64,000 nt of DNA from Pseudomonas putida (lineage in GTDB: Bacteria; Pseudomonadota; Gammaproteobacteria; Pseudomonadales; Pseudomonadaceae), in contig NZ_JANHLC010000004.1 in the NCBI RefSeq assembly GCF_028682395.1, positions 496,001-560,000 on the forward strand, in the 5' to 3' direction. Shown here piece after piece: positions 1 to 8,892 of the stretch (its first letter is position 1; every line of letters starts with the position of its first letter). Under the pieces are notes generated by a model. That model was not told where the DNA came from. It saw only the letters and a list, made by a program, of their open reading frames with translations, and did not search any database. Position numbers and translations under genes: made by a program.

Positions 1-321
1 GGGACCCGCAAACGGCTGGCCAATCTGAGTGGACGTACCGATTTTGCACCGGCCATCGAGACCGAGTACTTCCCCGCGCTGGTGGACATCGTCCGGCGCA
101 GCGACGCGATTGGCCTGGGCAGCGAAGTCGGCTTTCTTGAAGCCAGTGCCCAGGCGCCGCTGATGCGCCTGCAGTGGCGTAACCTGGCGACCAATATCGA
201 TAGCCTGCACAGCCACTGCGCGATTGTCAGCCGGGCCGGCTTCCGCCTTTCGCCCGCGGCCCGGGCGATGGTGGATCGCCTGGTGGCGCTGGATCACCAA
301 AGGCCCTCGGGCGCCTCATAG
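1..321 (+). CDS. LysR-family transcriptional regulator, C-terminal part (cut by window edge)
   Basis: The frame is open from base 1 to a TAG at 319-321, giving 107 residues. It reads like the second half of a LysR effector-binding domain: a segment with DIVRRSDAIGLGS, where LysR proteins typically end a strand with a GIG/GLG turn, then a closing helix (SPAARAMVDRLVALD). The DNA-binding half lies outside the window, so the target is unknown. The gene converges on the desaturase that ends at 350, with only about 28 bp between the two stops. Family assignment is fairly safe; nothing can be said about the ligand. Confidence 0.7.
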   Translation, partial: GTRKRLANLSGRTDFAPAIETEYFPALVDIVRRSDAIGLGSEVGFLEASAQAPLMRLQWRNLATNIDSLHSHCAIVSRAGFRLSPAARAMVDRLVALDHQRPSGAS

Positions 322-349
322 CAGCCGCCCGCCGGCGGCCTCGAGGGGG

Positions 350-1423
350 CTACGAACTAGACGCGTCCAGGGACGCATAGCCCGGCTGCGCTGCACGCGT
401 AAAGCGATTGGCCCGGGTGAAGGTGCCCAGGTCATTGAAGCGCACCCCCATCTCGGCCATCACCTTATGCGCCACCGGAGCGGTCAGCTGACGCAGATAA
501 AAGGGTTCCTTGACCACAAAATGATGGATGCCATGGGTGCTGCCAAAGTTGAAGCAGAACGCCTGCAAGGGCCACATCCACCAGGGGTTGAGCACCTGGG
601 TCTGCTGAATCACGTTGCCGGCCTCGACATCGCCGTAGTAGTGCATGTTCGAGCTGACAAAGTGCAGGCAAAAAGTACGCAGCACATTGGGGCCGATAAT
701 CACCACCACCGCGATATCAATCACCTGCATCACTGCCAGGGTCGTGGCCGACCACTCGATGGGCGCGCCCAGCAGCCCGGCGATGACATTGGCGCCGTGG
801 AATCCGAGAAACACATACCACGCGCCCCAATGCAGCAATGCCAGGGGCGCATACACCAGCAACGTGCGCAAAATGATCTGCCCGCGGCGCCTCCAGGTCC
901 TGGCCCGCAACACGCGAATCAGCGAGGACATCATGTTGTCCCCCACCATCAGCAATCGGGCGAAGCCCCAGGGCTCGCCATTGGTGATCGCCCGTTCCTC
1001 CAGATCGGCCTCGGTCCCGGAGACCTTGTGGTGGTTGAGGTGCAAATGGCGGCGAATCCACGGGTTGATGGTGCTCGGTCGCGCGAGCCAGACCAGTGCC
1101 AGCATCAGGTTGTGGGGCACGCGCTGTTTGCGAAAGTACATGCTGTGGATCAGGTCGTGTTCCAGCTCATGGGTCAGCGACGCGAAGAACGCATTGAGCA
1201 GCAGGCAGGCCCACCAGGCCAGGTGACCGCTGATATACAGCGCCGCCGAGCCGACCATCGCCGTCAATGCCAGGGCCAGGATTCCAGCTCCCAGGGCATC
1301 CTGATGCTGGAGCCAGGGGTAGCGTTGGCGCAGCTCCATGCCCCTGGCCATCACCACTTCACGAATATGCGCAGCACGCTGTTGCGGGCTCAGGTGTTCG
1401 GGACTTGCGCAAATACCCTGCAT
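350..1423 (-). CDS. Membrane fatty acid desaturase/hydroxylase family protein
   Basis: This 357-residue integral membrane protein has the three histidine clusters of the di-iron desaturase/hydroxylase superfamily: HELEHD plus H93 (85-93), HLHLNHH (126-132) and HGIHH (297-301). Hydrophobic segments lie near 45-83 and 185-250. The family uses O2 and electrons from a ferredoxin, rubredoxin or cytochrome to desaturate or hydroxylate acyl chains or similar lipids. The first box (HELEH) differs from that of the DesA-type enzyme at 13419-14603, so the two are not recent duplicates. It is transcribed away from an AraC regulator 100 bp upstream, which probably controls it. The substrate cannot be read from sequence; an alkane- or sterol-type hydroxylase is possible. 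Confidence 0.8.
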   Translation of the reverse strand: MQGICASPEHLSPQQRAAHIREVVMARGMELRQRYPWLQHQDALGAGILALALTAMVGSAALYISGHLAWWACLLLNAFFASLTHELEHDLIHSMYFRKQRVPHNLMLALVWLARPSTINPWIRRHLHLNHHKVSGTEADLEERAITNGEPWGFARLLMVGDNMMSSLIRVLRARTWRRRGQIILRTLLVYAPLALLHWGAWYVFLGFHGANVIAGLLGAPIEWSATTLAVMQVIDIAVVVIIGPNVLRTFCLHFVSSNMHYYGDVEAGNVIQQTQVLNPWWMWPLQAFCFNFGSTHGIHHFVVKEPFYLRQLTAPVAHKVMAEMGVRFNDLGTFTRANRFTRAAQPGYASLDASSS

Positions 1424-1523
1424 GCTTCCATCCTCTGGTTATTGATGTTCGCATCCTGCCCCACACGCCTGGCCGGGGGCGTAGCCGCGAACGCCAACCT
1501 GTTGACCGGATGCGCCAATCGCC

Positions 1524-2528
1524 ATGCCCGAACCGACTTCCCTCTCCAGTTGGACCCGCGCCCTGCGCAAGCAGCTCGACGCACTGAACCTCGACAGCGC
1601 GGCGCTGTGCCGCCAGGCCGGGCTCGATCCGCAGTGGATGGAGGATCCCAACGCCCGCTACCCGCTGTCGGCCACCACCCGCCTGTGGCAACTGGCGGTC
1701 GAGGCCAGCGGCGATCCGGCCATCGGCCTGCGGGTGTCGCGGTTTGTCAGCCCCACCACCTTCCACGCCCTGGGGTATGCGCTGGTCGCCAGCGGCAGCC
1801 TGCGCGAAGTGTTCGAGCGCATCGTGCGTTATCACCCGGTGGTCAGCGATGCGCTGCTGCTGGAACTTGGTCTGGTCGGCGAGCGCTATCGCTTCTGCCT
1901 GCGGGTGCCGCCAGGCAGCCCGGAACCGGCACCGGAGGCCATCGATGCCTTTGCCGCGATCTATGTGCGGACTTGTCGCAATCGCCTGGGCCGCGACTAT
2001 GCACCGCTCGCGGTGTTTCTGCGCCGGCCCGCACCGGCCGATCCCCAGCCCTGGCATGCGGTCTTTCGCGCGCCCATCGAGTTTTCGGCCGCCGAGGACC
2101 GGCTGGAGTTTGCCCGCGCGGACTTCGACAGCCATCTGGACGATGCCAACCCGGAGCTGGCCGAACATAACGAAGCCGTGCTGAAACGGACCCTGGCCCA
2201 ATTGCAGCCCTTGACCTGGGAACGGCGCGTGCGCCGGGCCATCGAGGCCCAGTTGCCGGAAGGCGAGCCCGGGGCCGAAAGAATTGCCCAGACCCTGAAC
2301 CTGAGCCTGCGCAGCCTGCAACGGCACCTGGCCGATGAAGGCTGTCGCTATGACACACTGCTCAATGAGTGCCGGGAAAATCTCGCCCTGCTCCATCTGC
2401 GCGACCCGCAGTGCTCCCTGAGCGAAATCAGCTACCTGCTCGGCTTTGCCGATACCAGCAGTTTCAGCCGGGCCTTCAAACGCTGGACGGGGCTCACGCC
2501 CGGGCAGTTTCGCGACGGGCTGCGCTAA
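1524..2528 (+). CDS. AraC-family transcriptional regulator (Arabinose_bd-type N-domain)
   Basis: A 334-residue protein. Residues 1 to about 200 resemble the AraC N-terminal ligand domain found in OruR/ArgR-like Pseudomonas regulators (early RLWQLAVEASGDPAIGLRV motif). Residues 235-334 are the double helix-turn-helix: the first has LNLSLRSLQRHLADEG, the second ISYLLGFADTSSFSRAFKRW and the usual TGLTPGQFR ending. It is divergent from the desaturase at 350-1423 and tail-to-tail with the sensor kinase that ends at 2534. It is likely a ligand-responsive activator of the divergent desaturase gene; that is inferred from position only. Confidence 0.88.
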   Translation: MPEPTSLSSWTRALRKQLDALNLDSAALCRQAGLDPQWMEDPNARYPLSATTRLWQLAVEASGDPAIGLRVSRFVSPTTFHALGYALVASGSLREVFERIVRYHPVVSDALLLELGLVGERYRFCLRVPPGSPEPAPEAIDAFAAIYVRTCRNRLGRDYAPLAVFLRRPAPADPQPWHAVFRAPIEFSAAEDRLEFARADFDSHLDDANPELAEHNEAVLKRTLAQLQPLTWERRVRRAIEAQLPEGEPGAERIAQTLNLSLRSLQRHLADEGCRYDTLLNECRENLALLHLRDPQCSLSEISYLLGFADTSSFSRAFKRWTGLTPGQFRDGLR

Positions 2529-2533
2529 CCCCT

Positions 2534-3916
2534 TCAGACCCGGGCAAAACCCAACTCGAACAAGGTGCCCTCTGCGTCGCTGCTGACCCGAACCTGCCCC
2601 CCGTGCAGGTCCATGATCGATCGCACGATCGCCAGCCCCAGGCCACCGGAGTCGCCGGGTTCGGCACGGGATGGGTCGACACGATAGAAACGGTCAAACA
2701 GCTTGCCCAGGTGTTGCGGCGCAATCGGCTGGCCAAAGTTATGCACCTGCAACCAGCACCCTTGGGGCGTATCCACCCGCCGTAGGGTGATACTCGACCC
2801 CGCCTCGGCATGGCGCACGGCATTGGCCAGCAAATTACCCAGCGCCCGCTGAAGCAATTGTCGATCAGCCAGCCACTCGCCGTGCAACTGATTTACCAGG
2901 CGCAACTGGCGGTCGTCGGCCAAGGCCTCGAAGTAATCGCAAAGCTCGTTGCCCAACGCTTCCAGCCCCAGCATCTGGGGCTCCAGAACCCGTTCCGCCT
3001 GCTCGGCACGTGCCAGAAACAGCAGGTTTTGCGCCATGCGGGTCAGCCGCTCGAACTCTTCCATATTCGAGGCCAGCAGCTCCTGGTACTCCGCCGCACT
3101 ACGTGGCTGATTGAGCGCCAGCCCATTACTGCCCAACAGGTTGTGCAGAGGGGTACGGATCTCATGGGCCAGGTCGGCGGAAAACTGCGACAGGCGCTGA
3201 AAGCTCTCATCGAGCCGCGCCAGCATGCTGTTGAGCGCCTGCACCGGCTCCTGCAATTCCGCCGGCGTACCGCGACTGTCCAGCCGCCGGTCCAGATTGC
3301 GCAGGTCGATGCCACGTACCGACTCGGCCAACTCACGCAACGGCCGCAGCCCTCGACGCAACAGCAACAGCCCCAGCCCGAAGGCCAGCACCGCCCCCAG
3401 GCCGACCGCCAGGTACAGGCGCAGCCGATAGCTGGCGAGCATCTGTTCGCGTTCGACCAGGCGTTTGCCGGCCACCACGGTCAGCGGCTCACCCGCCGGC
3501 CCCCGGGCTTGAGCCGCCAGCAGCGCCAGGCCGGAGCCATCGGCATCCTGCCCGCTCACGACATCCGCACGCCGTGGCGCCCGCGTCACCGGGATTGGCG
3601 CCAGCTGCGGCAGTTGCTGGCGGTGCGGGTTGATCTCGATCACCGTCGAGCCATCGGCGCGCTGCACCCGCAGCAGGCTATCAAGATTGCCCAACATGTT
3701 CTGATACAGCCGCGGGCGCTCCTGCAGCGCCTCCAGGCTGTCACTGTCCTGGAGCAACGCGCGCACCTGCTCCAGCCGGCCGAGCAAGGCCTGGTCGTCG
3801 CGAAAGGCGATTTCCGCCGCCAGGGAGCGGTAGAGAAACAGCCCGATACCGCTCAGGACCAAGGCGCTGACCAGAGCAAAGGCCAGGGCCAGGCGCCAGG
3901 CAATCGACTTAGTCAT
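2534..3916 (-). CDS. Heavy-metal/oxidant-type sensor histidine kinase (HprS/CusS/CopS-like)
   Basis: The chosen start is the ATG at 3916, giving 460 residues, because it overlaps the stop of the upstream response regulator (ATGACTAA), the usual translational coupling. Order: a transmembrane helix near residues 5-30, a periplasmic sensor of about 130 residues, a second helix near 165-185, HAMP, HisKA with the phospho-accepting H251 in AHEIRTP, then an HATPase domain with N-box [10 protein letters not shown] and a [12 protein letters not shown]-box. This fits the CusS/IrlS heavy-metal kinase family. Its partner is the regulator at 3909-4583. The adjacent hydroxyisourate hydrolase and an HprR-like box argue for oxidant or copper sensing; metal specificity cannot be read directly. 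Confidence 0.9.
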   Translation of the reverse strand: MTKSIAWRLALAFALVSALVLSGIGLFLYRSLAAEIAFRDDQALLGRLEQVRALLQDSDSLEALQERPRLYQNMLGNLDSLLRVQRADGSTVIEINPHRQQLPQLAPIPVTRAPRRADVVSGQDADGSGLALLAAQARGPAGEPLTVVAGKRLVEREQMLASYRLRLYLAVGLGAVLAFGLGLLLLRRGLRPLRELAESVRGIDLRNLDRRLDSRGTPAELQEPVQALNSMLARLDESFQRLSQFSADLAHEIRTPLHNLLGSNGLALNQPRSAAEYQELLASNMEEFERLTRMAQNLLFLARAEQAERVLEPQMLGLEALGNELCDYFEALADDRQLRLVNQLHGEWLADRQLLQRALGNLLANAVRHAEAGSSITLRRVDTPQGCWLQVHNFGQPIAPQHLGKLFDRFYRVDPSRAEPGDSGGLGLAIVRSIMDLHGGQVRVSSDAEGTLFELGFARV

Positions 3917-4583
3917 CCAGCGCTTCCAGGCGATAACCGACACCGCGTACGGTGTGGATAAGTTTGGGCATGAACGGGTCGTCGACCTTGGCGCGCAAGC
4001 GGCGAACCGCGACCTCGACCATATTGGTGTCGCTGTCGAAATTCAGGTTCCAGACTTGGGAGGCAATCAGGGTACGCGACAGCACTTCCCCCGGACGACT
4101 GGCCAACAATTGCAGCAGGGCGAACTCTTTGTTAGTCAGGGCAATCCGCTGGCCGCCACGGCTGACGCGCCGACGCAGCACGTCGACCTCCAGGTCGGCA
4201 ATGCTGTACGACTCGGCTTCGCGCAGCGGGCCACGGCGCAACAGCGTCCGCACGCGGGCCAGCAACTCGGCGAAGGCAAAGGGTTTGAGCAGGTAGTCAT
4301 CGGCGCCCAGTTCCAGGCCGCGCACTCGATCTTCAATCGCATCGCGGGCGGTCAGAAACAGCACCGGTGTCGCGGCCCGCTGGCGGATCAGTTGCAGCAG
4401 TTGCCAACCGTTGAGGCCAGGCAACATGACGTCGAGGATGATCAGGTCGTAGGCCTGCTGCTCGATAAAGTAACGGCCGTCGAGGCCGTTGAGTGCCACA
4501 TCCACGGCAAATCCGGACTCGCCCAGGCCTTTGGCCAGAAAGTTCGCGGTCTTGGCTTCGTCTTCCACTATCAGCAAACGCAT
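3909..4583 (-). CDS. OmpR-family response regulator (HprR/CusR/CopR-like)
   Basis: A 224-residue protein starting at MRLLIVEDE (ATG at 4583; an in-frame ATG four codons upstream is less family-like). The receiver domain has acidic E7/D8 and phospho-acceptor D51 in [10 protein letters not shown], with the conserved lysine in [10 protein letters not shown]. The C-terminal winged helix ends with the transactivation-loop and hairpin pattern [10 protein letters not shown]...[10 protein letters not shown]. It is the first gene of a two-gene operon with the kinase at 2534-3916. The likely binding site is the perfect inverted repeat at 4636-4653, between this gene and the divergent HbpS/HIUase pair, so one site could serve both directions. 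Confidence 0.92.
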   Translation of the reverse strand: MRLLIVEDEAKTANFLAKGLGESGFAVDVALNGLDGRYFIEQQAYDLIILDVMLPGLNGWQLLQLIRQRAATPVLFLTARDAIEDRVRGLELGADDYLLKPFAFAELLARVRTLLRRGPLREAESYSIADLEVDVLRRRVSRGGQRIALTNKEFALLQLLASRPGEVLSRTLIASQVWNLNFDSDTNMVEVAVRRLRAKVDDPFMPKLIHTVRGVGYRLEALDD

Positions 4584-4635
4584 GACATACCTCAATGATC
4601 GTGCGCACAGGCTAGGCGCCCTGGCCCGGGTTGCC

Positions 4636-4653
4636 CATTACAAACTTGTAATG
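4636..4653. promoter_or_regulatory. Perfect inverted repeat, candidate HprR/CusR/CopR box
   Basis: CATTACAA-AC-TTGTAATG: 8-bp arms around a 2-bp centre, in the 135-bp gap between the divergent response regulator (start 4583) and the HbpS-like gene (start 4719). From memory it closely resembles the box shared by E. coli HprR and CusR upstream of hiuH. A role as binding site of the neighbouring regulator is inferred. Confidence 0.75.
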
Positions 4654-4718
4654 CAACTGACGGGGTTCTGACGAACCACCCTGGTTAGGGTGGCGACCTC
4701 AACTTCCCGGAGCCCGCC

Positions 4719-5198
4719 ATGATCCACAAACCCCTTCTGTTCGGCCTGGCCCTGGCCGCCAGTGTCTACGCCTACGCGGCCCCAGAACTGCCACGCCACG
4801 CCGATCTCGATCTGCGTACCGCGCGCCAACTGGCCGACGCGGCACTGGCCCACTGCAGCGCGGCCATCACCGTGCTCGACCGAGGCGGCAATCTGCTGCT
4901 GGCCCTGCGCGCGGATGAGGTTGGCCCACACAACAGCCTCGCCAGCCAACGCAAAGCTTATAGCGCGCTATCGACCAAGACCGCGACCCGGCTTCTGGCC
5001 GAACGCGCCCAGGCCAACCCCGAAGCCGCCAACCTCAACACCCTGGCCGAATTGCTGCTGTTGGGCGGCGGCATCCCTCTGTTTGCCGGCCAGGAACTGG
5101 TGGGCGGCCTGGGAATCGCCGGTGCCGGCGGCGCGCCGCAAGACGAAGCATGCGCCTTGAGCGCCGCACAACAGCTTGGCCTAGCTACTAGCCGCTAA
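4719..5198 (+). CDS. Exported GlcG/HbpS (DUF336) family protein
   Basis: A 159-residue protein with a signal peptide (hydrophobic core LFGLALAASVYAYA, cleavage likely after AYA near residue 21). The rest follows the GlcG/HbpS fold: RTARQLADAALAHC, then AITVLDRGGNLLLALR, a long middle helix and the terminal glycine-rich motif GGGIPLF...GGLGIAGAGG. HbpS of Streptomyces binds haem and acts as a redox-sensing accessory to a two-component system; other members have no known activity. Here it sits between a two-component system and a periplasmic hydroxyisourate hydrolase, 22 bp upstream of the latter and probably in one transcript. A role in oxidative or haem stress is a reasonable inference, not shown. 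Confidence 0.82.
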   Translation: MIHKPLLFGLALAASVYAYAAPELPRHADLDLRTARQLADAALAHCSAAITVLDRGGNLLLALRADEVGPHNSLASQRKAYSALSTKTATRLLAERAQANPEAANLNTLAELLLLGGGIPLFAGQELVGGLGIAGAGGAPQDEACALSAAQQLGLATSR

Positions 5199-5220
5199 TT
5201 TATTGACCCAGGAGATCCCC

Positions 5221-5631
5221 ATGAACACTGTGAAAACCACCCTGGCCGCCCTTGGCCTGTGCAGCCTGTCGAGCCTGGCCCTGGCGGCCGGCAACCCATT
5301 GAGCGTGCATGTGCTAAATCTGGAAAACGGCCTGCCATCGCCCGGCGTCGAGGTCACCCTGGAAAAACACCAGGGCGCCAATTGGCAGCTTTTAGCCCAA
5401 GGCACCACCAACGAACAGGGGCGTATCACCGAGCTCTTTCCCAGCCAGCAACCCTTCGAAGCCGGCGAGTATCGCGTGGTATTCAAGACCGGTGCCTACT
5501 TCAAGCAGGCCGGGCGCGAGACCTTCTTCCCGCAAATCCCGGTGATCTTCCAGGTCAAGCAGACCGACCAGCACTACCATATCCCGCTACTGCTCAGCCC
5601 CTACGGCTTTTCGACCTACCGCGGTTCCTAG
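5221..5631 (+). CDS. hiuH: 5-hydroxyisourate hydrolase, periplasmic (transthyretin-like)
   Basis: The ATG at 5221 follows an AGGAG and gives 136 residues; a start 18 bases upstream is open but lacks a good signal. Residues 1-23 are a signal peptide (LGLCSLSSLALAA). The mature part has the family's active-site pieces: His in LSVHVLN, Arg in QGRITELF, His in YHIPLLLSP, and the diagnostic C-terminal YRGS. The enzyme hydrolyses 5-hydroxyisourate to OHCU in urate oxidation. No urate oxidase or OHCU decarboxylase is nearby, and the export signal matches E. coli HiuH, which belongs to the HprRS regulon. Its TAG overlaps the stop of the convergent Crp/Fnr gene. Confidence 0.93.
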   Translation: MNTVKTTLAALGLCSLSSLALAAGNPLSVHVLNLENGLPSPGVEVTLEKHQGANWQLLAQGTTNEQGRITELFPSQQPFEAGEYRVVFKTGAYFKQAGRETFFPQIPVIFQVKQTDQHYHIPLLLSPYGFSTYRGS

Positions 5632-6317
5632 GGCAGCCCGGCCGCAGCGCGCAAGCGTTGCGCATCGAGGATGGTGATCTCGCCGTAATGCAACTGCACG
5701 ACGCCCTGGCCCTGTAGTTCCTTGAGCAGTTGGTTGGTGGTCTGGCGCGACAGCCCGAGCATCGACGCCAACTGCTCCTGGGGCAGCTGCAACACCCGAC
5801 GCGAATGCTCGATCTCACCATAGCCCTCGGCAATCATCAGCAAGCGGTGGGCCAGGCGTACCGCAGCCGGCATCAGGGTCATCTGCTCCAGATTGATAAA
5901 GGTCAGGCGCAACTTGTGGCTCATCAGCAAGGCCAGTTGGCGCCAGTGTTCGGGGTGCTTGTCGAGCCACTGCAACATCGCGGCCTGGGGCACCTGAAGC
6001 AGGAGCGCAGGGCCAACGGCATAGGCATCGTGGGTGCGCGGCTGGCCGTCGAATAGGCAGATTTCACCAAACCAGTGCGGCGCTTCGATCAGGCTCAACA
6101 GGGCTTCCTTGCCCTGCTCGTTGACGGTGCCGATACGCACCGCACCTTCGAGCACCGCGTACAAGCCGCACGGCGGATCGCCCCGCTGGAACAGCCGCTG
6201 CCCCGCGCTCAGGTGCCGCTCCCGGGCCAGACCCAGCAAGCTATCCTGAAATACCAGGGGCAAATGGCTGAACCACTGGCCGTTGCCCAGGCCGGTGCGC
6301 CATGCCTGTCTGTCCAT
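5628..6317 (-). CDS. Crp/Fnr-family transcriptional regulator
   Basis: The start at MDRQAWRTGLGNGQ (6317) gives 229 residues; an upstream in-frame ATG would add a poorly conserved 20-residue tail. An N-terminal cyclic-nucleotide-binding fold (residues 20-135; GLYAVLEGAVRIG and WFGEICLFDGQPRTHDA) is followed by a dimer helix and a Crp-type HTH (LPQEQLASMLGLSRQTTNQLLKEL). The N-terminal region has no Fnr-like cysteine cluster, so oxygen sensing by an iron-sulfur cluster is unlikely. It is divergent from the Mpo1-like gene; a TGTC-N8-GACA half-symmetry at 6338-6353 in the gap may be an operator. Confidence 0.88.
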   Translation of the reverse strand: MDRQAWRTGLGNGQWFSHLPLVFQDSLLGLARERHLSAGQRLFQRGDPPCGLYAVLEGAVRIGTVNEQGKEALLSLIEAPHWFGEICLFDGQPRTHDAYAVGPALLLQVPQAAMLQWLDKHPEHWRQLALLMSHKLRLTFINLEQMTLMPAAVRLAHRLLMIAEGYGEIEHSRRVLQLPQEQLASMLGLSRQTTNQLLKELQGQGVVQLHYGEITILDAQRLRAAAGLP

Positions 6318-6405
6318 GCTCTCTCCGCAACACTGATTGTCGGCTAACTGACAGAGCGAACATGTCGCCCAAGGCATGATCCGTCAACCTACAGGAGGAA
6401 TAACA

Positions 6406-6936
6406 ATGAAAAACCTCGTCGACCATCTCAGCCAGTACGCCGCCTATCACCGTGATCCGCGCAATATCGCGACCCACTTCATCGGCATCCCGATGATCGT
6501 GCTGGCCGTGACCATCCTGCTGTCGCGCCCCGGCTGGGCCGTCGCCGGGCTGACACTCAGCCCGGCGGTGCTGGTGGCGCTGGCCTCGGCCTGGTTCTAC
6601 CTGCGCCTGGAACTGGCGCTGGGCGTGTTGATGAGCGGCCTGCTGGCGTTATCCGTCTGGGCCGGCCAGGCGCTCGCCGGCCAAAGCACGCTGGTCTGGC
6701 TGAGCAGCGGCCTTGGCCTGTTTGTGATCGGCTGGGTCATCCAGTTTGTCGGGCACTATTACGAAGGGCGCAAGCCGGCGTTTGTCGACGATATCAGCGG
6801 GCTGATTGTCGGCCCGCTGTTCGTGGTGGCCGAACTGGCGTTTCTGCTGGGCTTGCGCCAGGCGCTCAAGCACGAGATCGAACTGCGCGCCGGACCGGTT
6901 CGTGCACCTTCGACCGGTCATTCCGGACCGCTGTGA
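6406..6936 (+). CDS. Mpo1-like (DUF962/YGL010w) membrane protein
   Basis: Start ATG 6406 after a strong AGGAGGAATAACA; 176 residues. The opening YAAYHRDPRNIATHFIGIP and the later IQFVGHYYEGRKPAF are the two signature stretches, holding the conserved histidines of DUF962 proteins, with about four hydrophobic segments. The yeast member Mpo1 is an Fe(II) dioxygenase in alpha-oxidation of 2-hydroxy fatty acids; bacterial members are mostly untested. It is divergent from the Crp/Fnr regulator, which may control it. Confidence 0.85.
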   Translation: MKNLVDHLSQYAAYHRDPRNIATHFIGIPMIVLAVTILLSRPGWAVAGLTLSPAVLVALASAWFYLRLELALGVLMSGLLALSVWAGQALAGQSTLVWLSSGLGLFVIGWVIQFVGHYYEGRKPAFVDDISGLIVGPLFVVAELAFLLGLRQALKHEIELRAGPVRAPSTGHSGPL

Positions 6937-6950
6937 AGCCCGTTCAGCGC

Positions 6951-7001
6951 CTGTAGTTCGAGACCTGTAGTTCGAGACCTGTAGGCGCAAGCGCCTACAG
7001 G
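6951..7001. repeat. 14-bp direct repeat plus perfect 11-bp hairpin (REP-like intergenic element)
   Basis: Two adjacent identical copies of CTGTAGTTCGAGAC (6951-6964 and 6965-6978) run into an inverted repeat CCTGTAGGCGC-AA-GCGCCTACAGG (6978-7001; arms identical over 11 bp). It lies between two converging genes, the typical place for Pseudomonas repeated extragenic elements, and could also act as a transcript-end hairpin for either gene, although there is no T-tract. Confidence 0.75.
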
Positions 7002-7013
7002 CGGTTCGGCGGG

Positions 7014-8003
7014 TTAGATATTCGCCTGTTTCTGCCAGACCTTGGGCTTGAAGAACAGCGTCTCGCCACGGGCCAGACCAACCAGGCTGTCATGGTCCTT
7101 GACCACTTCGGCTTCGATCAACTCGCTCTGGCCTTCGACCTTCAAGGTCACCCGTGTGGTGGCTCCGAGTGGGCGGATATCGCGCACTTCGGCCGCATGG
7201 TGGTCTTCCAGTTCATGACGCGACAACGACACTTCATGGGGCCGGAACAGCACGTGCTGGTCTTCGCCCAGGTGCAGGCGGTTGGAGTCGCCCAGGAAGT
7301 GATAGACGAAATCGCTGGCCGGGTTCTCGTAGACATCGCCCGGCGAGCCGATCTGCTCGATCACGCCCTTGTTCATCACCACAATGCGGTCAGCGACTTC
7401 CATCGCCTCTTCCTGATCGTGCGTCACGAACACCGAAGTCAGGTTGATATCTTCGTGCAGGCGCGCCAGCCAGCGGCGCAGCTCCTTGCGGACCTTGGCA
7501 TCGAGGGCACCGAACGGTTCGTCCAGCAGCAACACCTTGGGCTCCACCGCCAGGGCCCGGGCCAGGGCGATCCGCTGGCGCTGGCCACCGGAGAGCTGCT
7601 CCGGGTAGCGATCGGAGAGCCAGTCGAGCTGGACCATATTCAACAGCTCGTGAACTTTGGTCGCGATCTGGCTTTCATTCGGCCGCTCTTTCTTGGGCTT
7701 CATGCGCAGGCCGAAGGCCACGTTGTCGAACACGGTCATATGGCGGAACAGCGCATAGTGCTGGAACACAAAACCGACGTTGCGATCACGCACGTCGTGC
7801 CCGGAGACGTCTTCGCCATGGAACACGATGCTGCCGTCATCCGGGGTTTCCAGGCCGGCGATAATACGCAGCAGCGTGGTCTTGCCGCAGCCGGACGGCC
7901 CCAGCAACGCCACCAGCTCACCGCTCTGGATATCCAGGTTGATGCTGTTCAGGGCCTTGAAGGCATTGAAGTTCTTGCTGACATTACGGACTTCGATCGA
8001 CAT
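7014..8003 (-). CDS. cysA: Sulfate/thiosulfate ABC transporter ATP-binding protein
   Basis: A 329-residue ATPase: Walker [10 protein letters not shown] (35-43), signature LSGGQRQR, Walker [14 protein letters not shown]-loop [10 protein letters not shown], and a C-terminal TOBE-like domain with [11 protein letters not shown], as in CysA. It is the last gene of the cysT-cysW-cysA run, 3 bp after cysW, with sbp and oscA upstream. It energises uptake of sulfate or thiosulfate through CysT/CysW with Sbp. Confidence 0.95.
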   Translation of the reverse strand: MSIEVRNVSKNFNAFKALNSINLDIQSGELVALLGPSGCGKTTLLRIIAGLETPDDGSIVFHGEDVSGHDVRDRNVGFVFQHYALFRHMTVFDNVAFGLRMKPKKERPNESQIATKVHELLNMVQLDWLSDRYPEQLSGGQRQRIALARALAVEPKVLLLDEPFGALDAKVRKELRRWLARLHEDINLTSVFVTHDQEEAMEVADRIVVMNKGVIEQIGSPGDVYENPASDFVYHFLGDSNRLHLGEDQHVLFRPHEVSLSRHELEDHHAAEVRDIRPLGATTRVTLKVEGQSELIEAEVVKDHDSLVGLARGETLFFKPKVWQKQANI

Positions 8004-8006
8004 GAC

Positions 8007-8879
8007 TTATTCCTCCGCGGCGCTGGCGCGCAGGCGATTAATACGGGACTCGCTCCACTGCTTGAGCAGCAGGATAAAGAGCGCCAGGATCAGCAGCAGG
8101 CTCGCGACGGCGAATGCGGCAACGTGGTTGTACTCGTTGTAGAGAATCTCGACATGCAGGGGCAGCGTATTGGTCACCCCACGGATATGCCCGGAGACGA
8201 CCGACACGGCACCAAACTCGCCCATCGCCCGCGCGGTACAGAGCACCACGCCGTAGATCAGGCCCCACTTGATGTTGGGCACGGTGACATGCCAGAACAT
8301 CTGCCAGCCATTGGCGCCCAGCAGGCGCGCCGCTTCTTCTTCCTGGGTGCCTTGCTCCTGCATCAGCGGGATCAGCTCACGCGCGACAAAGGGCACGGTG
8401 ACAAAGATGGTCGCCAGCACGATGCCCGGCAGGGCAAAGACGATCTGGATATCGTGATCCTGCAGCCACGGGCCGAACAGGCCCTGGGCGCCGAACATCA
8501 ACACATAGACCAGACCGGCGATCACCGGCGACACCGAGAACGGCAGGTCGATCAGCGTCACCAGCATGCTCTTGCCGCGAAAACTGTACTTGCTCACGCA
8601 CCAGGCGGCGCTGACACCGAACACCAGGTTCAACGGCACCGAGATCGCCACGGCGATCACCGTGAGTTTCAGGGCCGAAAGCGCATCGGGTTCAAAGATG
8701 GCGGTGAAGAAGGCGCCCACCCCCAGTTTCAGGCCCTGGGACACCACGATAAACAGCGGCAACAACAGAAACAGCGCGAAAATCAGCCAGCCAAGGCCGA
8801 TCAGGATGCGCCGCGAAGTGGCACTGCCGCGGCGGGCGGCATTGGCCGAAGACGCGGCGCTAATCGATGATTGGGACAT
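8007..8879 (-). CDS. cysW: Sulfate ABC transporter permease CysW
   Basis: 290 residues, about six transmembrane helices, with the permease EAA loop as [25 protein letters not shown]. The [19 protein letters not shown] stretch is typical of CysW. It lies 13 bp downstream of cysT and 3 bp upstream of cysA. The N-terminal 25 residues are Ser/Ala-rich and cytoplasmic. Confidence 0.94.
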   Translation of the reverse strand: MSQSSISAASSANAARRGSATSRRILIGLGWLIFALFLLLPLFIVVSQGLKLGVGAFFTAIFEPDALSALKLTVIAVAISVPLNLVFGVSAAWCVSKYSFRGKSMLVTLIDLPFSVSPVIAGLVYVLMFGAQGLFGPWLQDHDIQIVFALPGIVLATIFVTVPFVARELIPLMQEQGTQEEEAARLLGANGWQMFWHVTVPNIKWGLIYGVVLCTARAMGEFGAVSVVSGHIRGVTNTLPLHVEILYNEYNHVAAFAVASLLLILALFILLLKQWSESRINRLRASAAEE

Positions 8880-8892
8880 GTTCCGGGCCTCC

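Noticed and set aside
224..2170. A 648-codon open frame on the plus strand across the desaturase and AraC genes
   Set aside because: It is antisense to the desaturase and out of frame with AraC, with Arg/His/Pro/Gln-rich low-complexity translation typical of GC-rich shadow frames.
7092..8870. A 592-codon plus-strand frame opposite cysA and cysW
   Set aside because: The minus strand encodes clear ABC transporter subunits; the antisense translation has no domain features.
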